Shown in pieces: positions 1 through 12,700 of a DNA stretch of 64,000 bases. How positions within the stretch are numbered: the first letter of the stretch is position 1; every line of letters begins with the position of its first letter. The DNA comes from Bugulina stolonifera (taxonomy: Eukaryota > Bryozoa > Gymnolaemata > Cheilostomatida > Bugulidae), in NCBI GenBank assembly GCA_935421135.1, contig OW285187.1, positions 16,455,929 through 16,519,928 on the forward strand. Reading direction: 5' to 3'. Made by a program: the position numbers and the translations under genes. The notes under the pieces are model-generated. The model saw nothing but the letters and a program-made list of their open reading frames with translations. It was not told the origin of the DNA and made no database searches.

Positions 1-3000
1 AAGACATTTCCTATTCATATGACATCCCCTATGACTCCATTGACATCAACAAAATTGTGAAAAAATTTACTGGCCACTCTATCACATTTTTGATATTGGT
101 TAATGGTTTTTTGAGTTGAATTGTGGAAATATCAAGCTGATTTTGTCTGCATAAGCTCTTAAAATGGTGATTAAAATAATATAAATTTAAAGTTGAAAAT
201 GGTTATGACAAAATAAATAGGAAATATATTTAATCTATCTTGTCTGTTATAGAATAGTTACTAATTAGCTATTAATGAGCTCTCTATTACTAAACCTATG
301 ACAGATGTATTACATGCATACTAGGGACAACAAAAACATTTGCAAATAAATAACAACATTATCACCTCCTATAACTACAGTACATTGTACATACCCAGTA
401 TTGATAATAACCTTGATTATTAAACCCTTTATTGGTTTTTGTGGTCACATAAATTAATATACAAAACAAACATCATAATAACTAATAATATAATAATTAT
501 CAATTATAGATTATACAAGCAAAAAGTGTTTTACTATATTATTACACCCACAGGGTTCTTAGGACTTATGACTGTCATTTACTGTACATAATTACACATA
601 ACCTTGGGGTTATTTCTGTTTAAAATTAAACAGGCGAAGGTGTGAACTATTTTTTAACATATAAGGTGTAATATTTACAAGTAGATGCTGAGGTGTAGTA
701 TTTGTTAAAACTCAACGTTAATCCATTTCTTAAATTTCTCATCACCTGGTAGGTGGTGATTAATAGTCATTAGTAGATTAATCAGATAGCCCTTGCTCTG
801 TACAAACTATTTAGGAACAAAGGGCTTTATGCATATACCAGCAGTAAATTAAAATTAGGTAAATCTTTGGCTATCTAGTTTTGTGAAGTAAAGAAATGTT
901 ATAATGCTGTCAGCTCTATCTTCACCACAAACTAATGAATATAAAATGTGACTAAATTACAAACATTCTTTATGTGGAATATGGAGTAGTATTTGACACA
1001 GTCAGATAATATGATACATTCTCCATACATACTCCATCTTATGCTAGTTCTCCAAGGTATGTCAGTGTGTGAAAGAGACATAATATTTCTCTCAAACAAA
1101 TAAAAAACACTCCCAGGTAAATTTATTTGTTGACCAAAACAATATTTTAGAATTTGGTGAATACTCTTCCGATATTTTGTCTGTTATGCAAGTATGCTCA
1201 CTGTGTAATTATTTTGGACTTTGGAAGTTTTGGTTTCATTGGAGTTAACCTCAAGACCGTTTAGGAGGAACACAGACTTTTTATCAAAAGTTAAAATCAT
1301 AATATTTAAGGTGTCTTTGGGACTTTAGCCTCAGGCCCACTCCAATTCTGTCAAGGGATTTCCTACCCACTTTCAGGGCATGTGCAGCGACTGTACTGGC
1401 CCATGTCAAGAGCAAACCCCCATAAGTACACTGGATTGCTAGGATAGTTTACTTCAGTCAAGTAAACACACAATCCTCTAGCTACTCCGGTGACTGGCCA
1501 TATTCTCAGTTTTGTTACAGACTTGTGCCAGTTCTAGATGTCGCAGTGTTACCAGGGCAACTATAATACCAGTTCTTGTCACACCAATATAACAATAGAA
1601 GCTGCAAAGTAAAATTTTTTGCTACTTTTTGACTATCAGTATCTTGGTAAATATGTTGCCCAAATCGAAGCTGGAAAAATGCTTTACTATGAACTGTAAA
1701 TGAATAAGTGAATGACTGTTAGGTTTGCTGTTTTTGGTGTAATATTTCACAGCAAACTTACACTGAAATATTCTGAAGGAAAGCTTTTAAGGTGGCGTCA
1801 ACGTAATAGTCGGGTCTTCGGCTATAGAACATTCACAATAATACAAGCATTGTGCTATCTCCTGTATTAATTGGGCTTTCGTACTTGAGCAAATATTCAT
1901 ATTTTGACCTTGGAAGGATTGAATTTCTACATAAAGTAACTGTCCAAATACATTGTATGTTTCTTATTATCTCATTAATAAAGTTACTACAATAATTTTG
2001 AGGCCCAAAATACAGTAGAATGGTGGCCATTATAATTATGTTATAAAAAGTTTTTCCTGGCCAGTCTCTCATAGCATATAATACCTACATTACATCTTGT
2101 ATGCTGCCTTGCTTTGACCGTTCTGTGTTGTGTTATGAAATCAAACATCACTTTGCCACAGATCCTATATTTTGGTAGCAAAATAATATTCTGTTGGAAA
2201 AATTGGCATACATCTCCATTTTGGAATATCTACCACTTTCAGGCAGCGTGTTCACATCTATAAATAGCCTCACCTTCAAATAACCATTGAGTTGGATATT
2301 TTAAGGCTGCATTTTATCTATTTATACTCTTCACATTGCTGTCGACATATTTCCCAGGATACACTTTGGTCGCTGTCAAGCCAAAGACTTCCTGTGTGGG
2401 AGACAGAGTCCATGGTGGGGATGAATGTTCAATGGTCTTGTCTCCTCCTAGCCCTGGAAAACAATCACCTGATTCCAGAAAAACAACTGATTCAGCTTCC
2501 TAACTCCACTCCAATAAATTATAGATGTTCTCTGCAGAGCATGAACCACCAATAAAACCATCAAAATAATTATAATAAATAATAAATAAACAGGAATTAA
2601 ATTAGTATTACTCATTGTTTACTACTCTCATCATTTTGGCAAGTAGAGTTATTTTTGGACCAATGTAGGACATAAATGTTGTGGTAAATCAATTTTGTAT
2701 CCACATTGTCATTTCCTTTTTTGGTAACAGGAAAACAGCATATTCATCAACTTCTACAGAGTAATCCATTATGGTTTATGCTACACTGAGTGGTTCAGTA
2801 CTTGTGCAATAATGCCCATCAGTAGTCATATCTGAATAATTTTATGCAGCAGAGTTTAGCAATAATCTAACATTAGATGGTGTTTAGCAACAGTAGATAG
2901 CTCATCCAATGTTGCTCAATCTGTTAAGTTATAAGTATATGTAGCCACGAGTATTCTATGTAACAACAACAAATTTAAATAGTAGGTATAAAATAATCTA

Positions 3001-5705
3001 TTGCTACAAAACTATACTAAAATAGATGTTATGTAACAAATTTATGTTTTTGTGACATTTACAGCAGAGAAAATGATAAATTATGCATAGTTTTCATACG
3101 TAAACTTGTCCACTATGCAAATATTCTATAGGCTACTACAGCCTGATAACAAATATTACACCTAGGCAAGTGAACTTTCACCACTTAGCTTGCCAAATCT
3201 AAGCATTTAGCTGTTTATATTACCACTATGATAGTGCTCATTAAATAGGCATCAGCCGATGTATGGAGACAGTTTTCATATGATATAATTGTTTTCTAGC
3301 GCCTATTTATTCTTACAAAACTATTTATTTCAAATTCAACTCACAGTTACTGCTCTTTCTTCAATCATAAATACTATCATAGAAAAGACTTCAAAGCATT
3401 ACATCAGATGAGTTGAATATCATTTTTATGTGAACATTTCTAGCAAAATATATTTAGAATTGGTACATGGGAGCAGAAACATAATTTTGATAAAATGATT
3501 ATGAATGTCACAAAACAGAATATAATTTGGGATAATTGAAAGAGCTAGCAGTGTGAAGTGCACAATTGTACTCTTACACTAGCCTAGTTTGTAATTTTCA
3601 TGAAGATGATGCAGGGTGGGCCTATTATACGAAGCACATACCCATTCCCTTTGTCCTTTAGCAACTAGTGGATGATGTTTCTCTGTCTTAACACATAAAA
3701 GACCATTACGGTGCAGACAGCAATCCCATAATACCCTGCAACACCAACAGATCGTTGGACCTTTTTCTACTAATGATGTACCTCTACAATGTCTCACCAC
3801 CCTACTTTGTATATGAATTGAATCTCTAAGGCTACTACTGCTACTACATCACCCTCAATGAGATGGCCTCAATGTCACTGCACTCGCTGTGCCCACTATA
3901 ATGTCGAGAACCTGGGCAACACGTCATTTTGAAAGAGAATCCTCAAACGCATGTACTATTTTGTAGAATTAATATTTCAGTGTCATAATGGAAGGAGTTG
4001 TCTGCTCTTATTCTAGAATGCTTCTGTCCATTCTTAGCATTCTCAATGTGGCAACATGGGAGGCCGTGAGCTTCACTACTCTGATTTAATGACTCGTTGG
4101 CCTGAGCCAGTCCGTCAGCAAGTTGAAATGTTGTGTATATACATCTACATGGTGTATACACACATGGCTTTGTATACATGTATTTACATTTAATTTATAT
4201 ATATAATTACACAGTAGGCTGCACAAGTATAAACAATGCTCTATAATAGTATAACTGAAAATTGTCCCATATACAGGAAATTATCAGTTGCTGCATATAT
4301 TTATTTTGGGGATTTTATACATTCTATATATATTGTATATATAATGATGTATTTTTATCAAGGAATTAATTTTTAAAAATACATCATTATATAAAAAAAT
4401 GGCTAAACCCCCTAACATATTGTATATACAATGTACATCTATATTATACACGTATAATATTTAGTATTTACATTGTATATTCTACTTCACTGCTGCACTT
4501 GCAAGTGCACAGATCCATTTTATTTTTAGTAGGTTTAAGATATAGCTGATATAAATTATATATACGTACAGTGTACATTATAATATGCTTTCTTGTTGTA
4601 CATATACGTCACCGTATATAACTATGTTGACTCTATTCTATATGTATAATGTAGAATAAAATCATTGGTGTGCCTATCTACATGTGTACATTCTAATACA
4701 ATAAAAACAGATAATAATACAATTATATTAAAATATAATTATCAAATTAATTGTAATATTATATTCATAGCAAAATTTGGTAGATCTTCTATTGTGAACT
4801 AGTGTTTGGCCATACTTGTATAATCTTGTACAGTCTATTAATTTTATTGCGCATACTTATTCGTAAGCAGTCAAAGATTTGAATCCAAATTGTAAAAATA
4901 GCCCATCTCTGACTTCCTTGCAATAAAAATAAAGTGTTTCGTTCTTGCATAGCATCTATAACAGCAAAATCATACATTTTTGCATGTCCATATACCTGAA
5001 TAGGTCCAGGATAGTCCCAAGTGTGGGTCCAGTGTGGGTCCAATGTGGGCTCAGCCTAGGTCGAGAGTAGGCCCAATGAAGGTCCAAAGAAGGCATGGAT
5101 AGCTTATGTGTGTTAACAGATGTCAGACACTAATACTATCGATTTTCGATGATGTAACACTGTAGAAAACTAACATTATGGGGCGCACTGATGCTATAAT
5201 ATTCTTGCGGAAAAGTGCCACTCACTGAAGACAAAGATGCAGTTTTAGCCATAATGCTTTCCAACCAGAATGGAATAGTGTTTCAGTAATTTGATATTTA
5301 ATTTAGAGCTATGTTAATAGGCAGGTGTGATAGTCCTATAGCCGTAGTTGACTGCCCTGTAAGAGCATTCACTAATATGTAGTACCTTTAGTCTATGTTT
5401 ATTATGATTTTTTAATTATATTTGGTTTTAGAATGATGTAAAGCAACAAAAATATAATATTAATAAAAACATGAATTTATTTATTCTTTATTGATCCTTT
5501 TCTAAGTTTGCTGTCATAATGAATTCAGAAAACAATAATTTAATCAGTGAAATATCACTTTAGTGTTCACCTGCCACGTGGATTTATGCAAACATCAAGA
5601 GCTGACAGTAAAAATAACCAACCTTATTTCAAAAAACAATCCACCAAGAAGGTAGACTGTTATGAAAAGCTTACTAATTGTTCTGTTTGTTGCACAAATA
5701 CACAT
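1..5705. other. AT-rich noncoding flank
   Basis: No gene can be supported here. All open frames are short (under about 90 codons), do not join into spliced frames and look like random AT-rich sequence. Positions 4990-5100 hold a degenerate tandem motif related to GTGGGTCCA. A hairpin at 4337-4393 is listed separately. A cysteine-rich minus-strand frame at 3590-3800 has no partner exons. Confidence 0.6.
4337..4393. repeat. Short inverted repeat (hairpin)
   Basis: The left arm, centred on AATGATGTATTTTT, is repeated in reverse complement as AAAAATACATCATT after a loop of about 20 nt. It could be the remnant of a tiny fold-back element. No target-site duplication was recognised. Confidence 0.55.
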
Positions 5706-6944
5706 GAGTAGTATAGTCAGTGCACTTCTAGACAGACACGCACTCATTGACCCCTGTTTTCAACCAATCACAAGCCGGTATTTCCGATTTCAACCAATCA
5801 CAGAAGAGCACAAAAATTTTGCACACGACCTTGCCAAGGTCACCCCAAAATCCCCCCTTCTGATTGGTCGAAAAAACATTTGCACACTTGACCCCGAACC
5901 CGGCCACGACCCCTTCCCTTCCTCCTTCCCACCCTCCTCCCCTCCCCCTCCCCCACCTCCCACTCCTCCCTCCTCCCCGCCACCGCCCTCGTCCCGTCCG
6001 CGCCACCGCCGTCGCCGCCGCCGCCACCGCCGCCCTCACCACCGCCGCCGCCGCCGCCACCACCACCGCCCTCACCACCGTCGCCGCCACCGCCGCCGCC
6101 GCCACCACCGCCACCACCACCACCGCCGCCACCACCACCACCGCCACCGCCGCCGCCGCCGCCACCACCACCACCACCGCCGCCGCCGCCGTCGCCGCCA
6201 TCACCGTCATCACCGCCACCCCTCCTCCACCGCCGCCCACCCTCCCCACCCCGCAACCCCCACTCACCCGAACGACCAATCGTTTGAGGCGGTCAAGCCG
6301 CGTCCGCCCACGTTGCGTGCGGCGCCGACCGTACACGTGGAGGCGACGCCGGTGCCCCGTATCCACCGGGCCAAGCGACTAGGCAGCGGCCCGCCGCTTC
6401 TCCCGAGCCCTCCACTCGAAAAGCTTGTGATCTAAACGAGCGAATTCGGCTGCGCTTCTTCGCCTATAACTCTCATTAGCGATAAGAAGAAGTACTACGG
6501 AAGGGATGGTTTATGATGTGCATCGCATTGTTAATAAAGAAATGTGTAAAGTCTTGGCTATAAATACACTGATGGGAAGAAGGGTTGGTTCTATGATATA
6601 CATTGTATTGACAATAAAGAAACGTGTGCATGTGTTAAGTCAGCATATATAATACATTAAATAAACTTTCCGCAATGGTGACAATAGAATGAATAAAAGA
6701 TTGTGTACACGTGTTAAAACACAATTGAAAGAATAAAAGACACATATTTAAAAGAGTATGTCATATCTGTTATTAGCAAGAAAGTCTGTGTACATGTGTT
6801 AAGACAGTGTATATTATACATTAGATAAACTTTTCACAATGGTAGCAATAGAATAAATAAAAGGTTGTGTGCATGTGTTAAGTCAGCATTATGTAATATA
6901 TTAAATAAACTTCACAATAGTAGCAATAGAATAAATAAAAGAGG
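5706..6944 (+). repeat. Left inverted-repeat arm
   Basis: Order from the outer end: CCAAT motifs (about 5763, 5795, 5861 as ATTGG, and 6276), the GC-rich triplet run (about 5890-6260), a unique GC-rich stretch, then AT-rich DNA with repeated units of about 90 bp. Each unit carries GTGTTAAGTCAGCA, TTAAATAAACTTT and GCAATAGAATAAATAAAA. Many AATAAA hexamers on the plus strand point inward. The IkB-like gene ends only 15 bp beyond the arm. Differences from the right arm are few substitutions and small triplet-run changes in the outer 800 bp. Confidence 0.85.
5890..6260. repeat. CCG/CCA triplet GC-rich run in left arm
   Basis: Nearly pure C/G trinucleotide sequence (CCG, CCA, CTC, GTC) inside otherwise AT-rich DNA. 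It has no stops in several frames on both strands, which creates long artefactual Arg/His, Ala/Thr, Pro or Gly open frames. Such DNA resembles a small GC island. It is mirrored at about 14720-15090. Confidence 0.85.
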
Positions 6945-6958
6945 GGTTTAGGTACTTA

Positions 6959-8406
6959 TTACTCATCTTCATCAGAAGTCGTAGGAGCTATAATGTTTAC
7001 GACTTCGGTCTCAGCATACTCTAATTGATATGCTCCAGCTCCAAACTCTTGACACAGTCTTACCTACAAGATGATTTTAGTTTTTTACTCAGACGAATAT
7101 CACTCAAGGTGGACAAAGCAAGAAATCTATACTTCTTTATGTTGTTGGTCCCTTACCATATCTGCTGATTTGTAGAGGTGAGCTAGTTGTTGAGGAGTTT
7201 CACTTTTGTAGTTACGAACTTCAGAATCAGCTCCCAATCTTAGACATGTATGTAGACATTCGTAGTCTTCATTCTCTATGGCAATGTGAGATGGGGCATA
7301 TCCATCTCCCATTCGCTATAATATCAAACAAGAGAATAGAATTAAACTCCCCATCTAACTTATCAATTCGATCTACTCTACTTTTATTCCACTGTAATGT
7401 ATTCACTTACCCTCATATCTAAGTCAGCCCGAGTATTTTTTTTTAGTACTTTTAGTGCCTCTCTATGCTTGCTGCTATGCGCTGTTTCAACAATGAGGTG
7501 GACTACACTCCTTCCATCATGATTGTAGCTCTGTACATTGTCTTGGGGAAGTGATTTGTAAGGAACTCTGAAGTATGGATGCTTTACTTCTGCTCTGGTC
7601 AAACTTGTGGTTAGAGCATGAATAACCTTAGCTCTACCCAGACGTGCAGCAATGTGAAGGGGGGTGTCACCTTCCAAATAAACATTAGCAATATAGATAA
7701 GTATCGAATTGTTACAAGTTTTGCAATACTATATTTTTTAACAAGCAATGCATGCAAACATTGGTGCTATAAAACACTAACCCCAAGCATCGGCTATTGC
7801 TCCATCCGCTCCCCTTGTGATGATGAGACGAATTAGTGAATCCGAACAATAAGACTGTACAGTTAGGTGAAGTAATGTCTGCCGATTCGCATTCTTTGTA
7901 TTCAGTTGTTTGTGACTCCTCGCAACAAATACCGCGAGTGCAATGGCTCTCTCATCTCTATCTCGGGCTGCTTCTAGTACCTCACTACATCATTTAGCAT
8001 GATATTTGTTTTTCACATAGTTGAGAGGTAGTTATATGGGAAATTTGTCTATCATATTTTATTTTGATCATAAAAGACAATACGAAACAAAAAAAAAAAA
8101 AAAATAGTTGGAAGTATGTATAACTTACAACTCTTCATCCTTTCCATCTTGCTCCCAAAAGATAGAACGAATTTCTTCTAGTAACTGTGTGCTAAGCTTA
8201 TTACGAATATCGGTTAAAGGATCCCATTTCTGCCAATCTAGAGGTAAGCTTTTTTGGAGAAAGAGCTCAGACACCCCCTCAAATAAGTCTTTATTCTCAT
8301 ACTTGCTTTGTTCTGTACATCTTTCCACTGTTACCTTCATCAGCTCTTGGTTTATAGGAGTCATTAGCTTGTTGCTATACTCGCTTGATCCATATCCACT
8401 TTCCAT
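6959..8406 (-). CDS. IkB-like ankyrin-repeat inhibitor of NF-kB
   Basis: Five exons join in phase: 8129-8406, 7782-7984, 7411-7670, 7157-7315 and 6959-7063, giving 334 aa, the usual size of an IkB. IkB proteins bind NF-kB dimers through ankyrin repeats and hold them in the cytoplasm until phosphorylated and degraded. Seen here: an N-terminal MESGYGSSEYS resembling the DSGxxS phosphodegron with Glu for Asp; ankyrin signatures NRQTLLHLTVQ, GDTPLHIAARLGR, GRSVVHLIVE and DGYAPSHIAIE spaced as in IkB; and an acidic Ser/Thr tail ending TTSDEDE. The last four exons each hold about one or two repeats. The gene lies inside the inverted-repeat module and is divergent from the gene at 9731. A CCAAT/TATA pair sits about 90-120 bp upstream. 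Family assignment is strong at the ankyrin level; IkB rather than another ankyrin protein rests on length, degron and layout. Confidence 0.8.
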
Positions 8407-8489
8407 GCTATTTGTGTGCTAACCTTCTTTAATTTCTATTAAGAACAGACTGGAGCTAGAAAGAGTTAACTAAACTACTGTTTCCACCT

Positions 8490-8530
8490 CTCTTTATATA
8501 GTGAATAAAAAGATACAAATAAAGCTGATT
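8490..8530 (-). promoter_or_regulatory. CCAAT plus TATA promoter of IkB-like gene
   Basis: On the minus strand a GCCAATC motif (about 8524-8530) precedes CACTATATAAAGAG (about 8490-8505), roughly 90 nt before the start codon at 8406. The order and spacing suit an RNA polymerase II core promoter. The transcription start itself is not visible. Confidence 0.5.
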
Positions 8531-8559
8531 GGCTAACAGCATATACATTGGAGTGCATT

Positions 8560-9560
8560 GGAAACACATCAGAGTGCATCGAATCACATCGGGAAAGATC
8601 GAAAACACATAGGGAAACATCGAAACACATCGGGAAAGGTCGAAAACACATCGGGAGAGGTCGAAAACACATCGGGACACATCGAATCACATCGGGGGAG
8701 GTCGAAAACACATCGGGACACATCGAATCACATCGGGGGAGGTCGAAAACACATCGGGACACATCGAATCACATCGGGGGAGGTCGAAAACACATCGAAT
8801 CACATCGGGGGAGGTCGAAAACACATCGGAGGAGGTCGAAAACACATCGAATCACATCGGGGGAGGCCGAAAACACATCGAATCACATCGGGGGAGGTCG
8901 AAAACACATCGAATCACATCGGGGGAGGTCGAAAACACATCGAATCACATCGGGGGAGGTCGAAAACACATCGAATCACATCGGGGGAGGTCGAAAACAC
9001 ATCGGGGGAGGTCGAAAACACATCGGGACACATCGAATCACATCGGGGGAGGTCGAAAACACATTGAATCACATCGGGGGAGGTCGAAAACACATCGAAT
9101 CACATCGGGGGAGGTCGAAAACACATCGAATCACATCGGGGGAGGTCGAAAACACATCGGGACACATCGAATCACATCGGGGGAGGTCAAAAACACATCG
9201 GGTTACATCGGGGAAGGTCAAAAACACATCGAGACACATCGAATCACATCGGGGGAGGTCGAAAACACATCGGGGGAGGTAAAAAACACATCGGGTTACA
9301 TCGGGTTACATCGGGTTACATCGGGTCACATCGGGGAAGGTCGAAAACACATCGGGACACATCGAATCACATCGGGGGAGGTCGAAAACACATCGAGACA
9401 CATCGAATCACATCGGGGGAGGTCGAAAACACATCGGGGGAGGTCGAAAACACATCGGGTTACATCGGGTTACATCGGGTTACATCGGGTTACATCGGGT
9501 TACATCGGGTTACATCGGGTTACATCGGGTTACATCGGGTTACATCGAATCACATCGGGA
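8560..9560. repeat. ACATCGRR tandem array between divergent genes
   Basis: About 1 kb of higher-order repeats. All units start with ACATCG: ACATCGGGGGAGGTCGAAAAC, ACATCGAATC, ACATCGGGAC and ACATCGGGTT. The 10-bp form TTACATCGGG occurs about nine times head to tail at 9450-9545, i.e. near one helical turn per unit. The array separates the promoters of the IkB-like gene and the plus-strand gene. It reads open in two plus frames only because stop codons are absent from the unit. Confidence 0.9.
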
Positions 9561-9587
9561 TGCAATAAATCAGACTAAAAAAAGGCA

Positions 9588-9625
9588 AATCACTTCTGAT
9601 TGGACAGAGATTTCCATAAAAGCAA
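9588..9625 (+). promoter_or_regulatory. CCAAT-like plus TATA-like promoter of module gene B
   Basis: TCTGATTGGACAG (an inverted CCAAT box) is followed about 20 bp later by CCATAAAAGC, a TATA-like element. The start codon is at 9731. This mirrors the promoter on the other side of the array, so the central kilobase looks like a bidirectional control region. Confidence 0.4.
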
Positions 9626-9730
9626 GCGTGAGAGAGGATTTTTATCATTACCACTCAACCACCTAGTAAAGACTTGCAACTCTGTGGATATTTACTAATT
9701 CCTCTGAATAAACATCACTCAACAATTAAT

Positions 9731-12700
9731 ATGGTGAGTAAACTTATTTTAATATGTATTTTAGTATGAATTTACTCATTTGAGTTAACATTGGGACTAA
9801 TTCTATTTTAGTAGTGATATAATACTCCCTTGGTATGACTAGAGCTTAGAAACTTTGTAAGCTTATGTATTAAACTGTTTTGATTCTCAACATGAGAGCA
9901 AGTATGTAGAGATCTGATCTGTCTATACTACAATTTGTGTGACCGGAGCTTAGAAGCTTTATATGTGGTGAGATTTTTTTCAATATGAGTAGTTATACCA
10001 CTAGTAGTGTAATAAGTATCAAAACAGTTTATTACCACTTGTACTGGCTATACTAGTACATCCTAGCTATTTTAATATGTATTTTAATATGAACTTACTC
10101 ATTTGAGTTAACATTGGGGCTAATTATATTTTAGTAGTGGTATAATTCTCCTTTGGTATGTCCAGGGCTTAGAAACTTTGTAAGCTTATATATTAAACTG
10201 TTTTGATTCTCAACATGAAAGCATGTGTGTAGAGATCTGCTCTGTCTATACTACAATTAGTGTGACCATAGCTTAGAAACTTTATAAGTGGTGAGATTTA
10301 TTTTCAATATGAGTAGTTATACCACTAGTAGGGTAATAAGTATCAAAACAGTTTATTACCACTTGTACTGACTATACTTGTACATCCTAGCAAAGAAGTA
10401 TATTATCAAGTGTAGCCTATACTCTACATCCAAGACTATACTGTACTAAAGTGGCCTATCACAATACTTGGGGTGGACTTGCTGCTAAAAAGATTAACTG
10501 GATAATTCTAATGAATAGGTCTGCACTAAAGTGATTTATTACACTACTTGGGATGAACTTGTTGCTAAAAAGATTAACTGAATAATTCTAATAAATAGGT
10601 CTACACCAAAGTGATTTATTACACTACTTAGGATGAACTTGAAGCTAAAAAGACTAACTGATTAATTCTAATAAATAGATCTGCACTAACACAAGAGTAA
10701 TTTATCTCTCTGTTTGGGAGGAGCTTACCATCAGAAAGACTCAATTGGTTGAAAAACACATAAAAAGTAAGGGGTGGTATTTTTGGTTTTTTTTCTGTCT
10801 TATACTGATTATTCACTTCAAAATTAATTCTTGCTAACACATGTTCTGTTTATCTGTTCTTGTTTCTATTCCCCAGTGACTATGGTGAGTTGGTGGTTTT
10901 ATCCACACAGTTAAGGCTTTAGTATATATTATTACTTGTTATTTAACTTGCCTATGCTATTCATTCTAAAAGTAGTTGTTATCAGTATTCTTATTCTCTT
11001 GCTCAATAACTATAGGGATTAGTATTTTTGTATACTTGACTTGTACACTACCACTATGCTCATGTTTCCTATATATTTTTATTCATTCTTATTTTCTTTG
11101 TTTAGTAACTATGTTGCATTAGTAGTTCCGTTTACTTGACTTATGCTTTGGTATATGTTTATTACTCTACATATACTTACAGGCTTCTACATCTAAATAT
11201 CAAAGAAAGAAATATATAAGAAAAATTAAAACATCAAAAAAAGGTACGAAGTATATGATTACGTACGACTCGGAAGACAGAAGACGAATCTCGAGGAAAA
11301 GAATCCCATCTCCAGAAATGGTTAGTCTATTATCTTATTTGTTCACACATGCATTACACCTTCAATCCACTATGGTGTTGGGTTTCTAAGATGTCAAAGG
11401 AGATTACTGACATTTCTGCAGAAGTACATGTTAGTTACACATAATGATGATGTACTTTTTTATACTATAAGCCTCTTACCATGTCTAGAATGTCAAAAGA
11501 GACTACTTCCTTTTTAAAACCAGATGTTAATTAGTCATAGTATGATTTTCTCTAATTCTATAAGTCTCTTACCATGTCTAAGATGTTAAAGATTAGTGAT
11601 ATTTTTATTATAAGTATTGCACTTTCTTTCTTATGTATTATTTTTATCAATAAGACACTTTTTTTTTTTCTTTTCTTATGTGAAAAAATATAACATAAAT
11701 TACAACTGGTTTTCTTATGTTGATGATGTATTTCTCTTTATGTGAGTAAATAGACAGGCTTTAGTAGACTTGCTTAGTACTTAGAGTGCCAGTTTTTTCA
11801 TCAAATTCTTCAAAAACCATATATTACAAATAGCTATGTTAATGTAGTTTGTTAATTAGTCACTGCACATTTTATTTACATTATAGAATGAAAAAGAAAC
11901 AGAACTAGGGGAAGAAGAGATTGCTTTATTTGAACAATGTGGGGGAGTAGATGGCTTCGAGATAGGTAAGAATGATTTAGTATCTATTTGTAGATTTAGA
12001 ATCTTTTTTTTTTCTGATTTACAAGTAAGTCATATGTTCTCTCTCACTTATTCTTGTTATTTTCTTTCTTTTTTAGGACTCAGAGCAAAGTCGATATGTA
12101 AGGGGGGTCTAAGATTCTATGTCTTTGTTAGTGATGAGACAAAAAGAAGACTGGAGATGTCACTAACAAAGCCATTTGAATCGGATGACCCCTGTTTTTT
12201 ATGCAATAAGAATGTTGGGCACCGACGAGGTGTCCACATTCAACAGCATTTTTTGCTCCGAATCTGTTTTTGCTATCACATAACAGTAGATGATGAGGGG
12301 ATGAATAGACACTACAACTTTCCATCTAATCATCATATTGATGGAAAGCCCTGTCACCGACACATCTCATTCAACACACGCTTTCTAACAGATATCTATT
12401 CACTAAAAAAGACCATATCCTTTTTGCAAAGGGTCACTGGTCACTCTCCACCTTCCAAAATACTCATCCCCGCATACACTCCAACAACTGTTGGTGGGGT
12501 AGTATACCCTCCCTTCTTTAAGGGGATGTCTACTACTCCATTCTCTTTAAAGTCTGGGGTGTGCTCTTCACAATTTCCTCTCCCTTCTCACCGTCATTTT
12601 GATTCAGATGCTTCTTCCATCAGTAACTCTCTTACTAATGGAGACATTTCCATCTCTACTTCTTCTCTTACAACTACTACTATTACTACTACTCCTTCTA

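Noticed and set aside
3590..3800. Cysteine-rich minus-strand frame (CWCCRVLWDCC, HHPLVAKG) reminiscent of a transposase zinc-binding tail
   Set aside because: No start, no partner exons and no match to a known Cys spacing; may be a very old fragment.
5662..6435. Long Arg/His-, Ala-, Thr-, Pro- and Gly-rich open frames on both strands of the left arm, repeated in the right arm at 14542-15273
   Set aside because: They arise from a stop-free GC trinucleotide run. All frames are open, there is no domain and no splice support, and one frame starts outside the arm.
8548..9282. Open frames encoding HIGGGRKHIESHRGRSKT-type repeats
   Set aside because: Simple translation of the ACATCGRR tandem array; open in more than one frame and lying between two promoters.
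8560..9560. NF-kB (kB) sites in the GGGGGAGGTC units, which would fit an IkB feedback loop
   Set aside because: The units do not match GGGRNNYYCC: the pyrimidine half is missing. No good kB site was seen.
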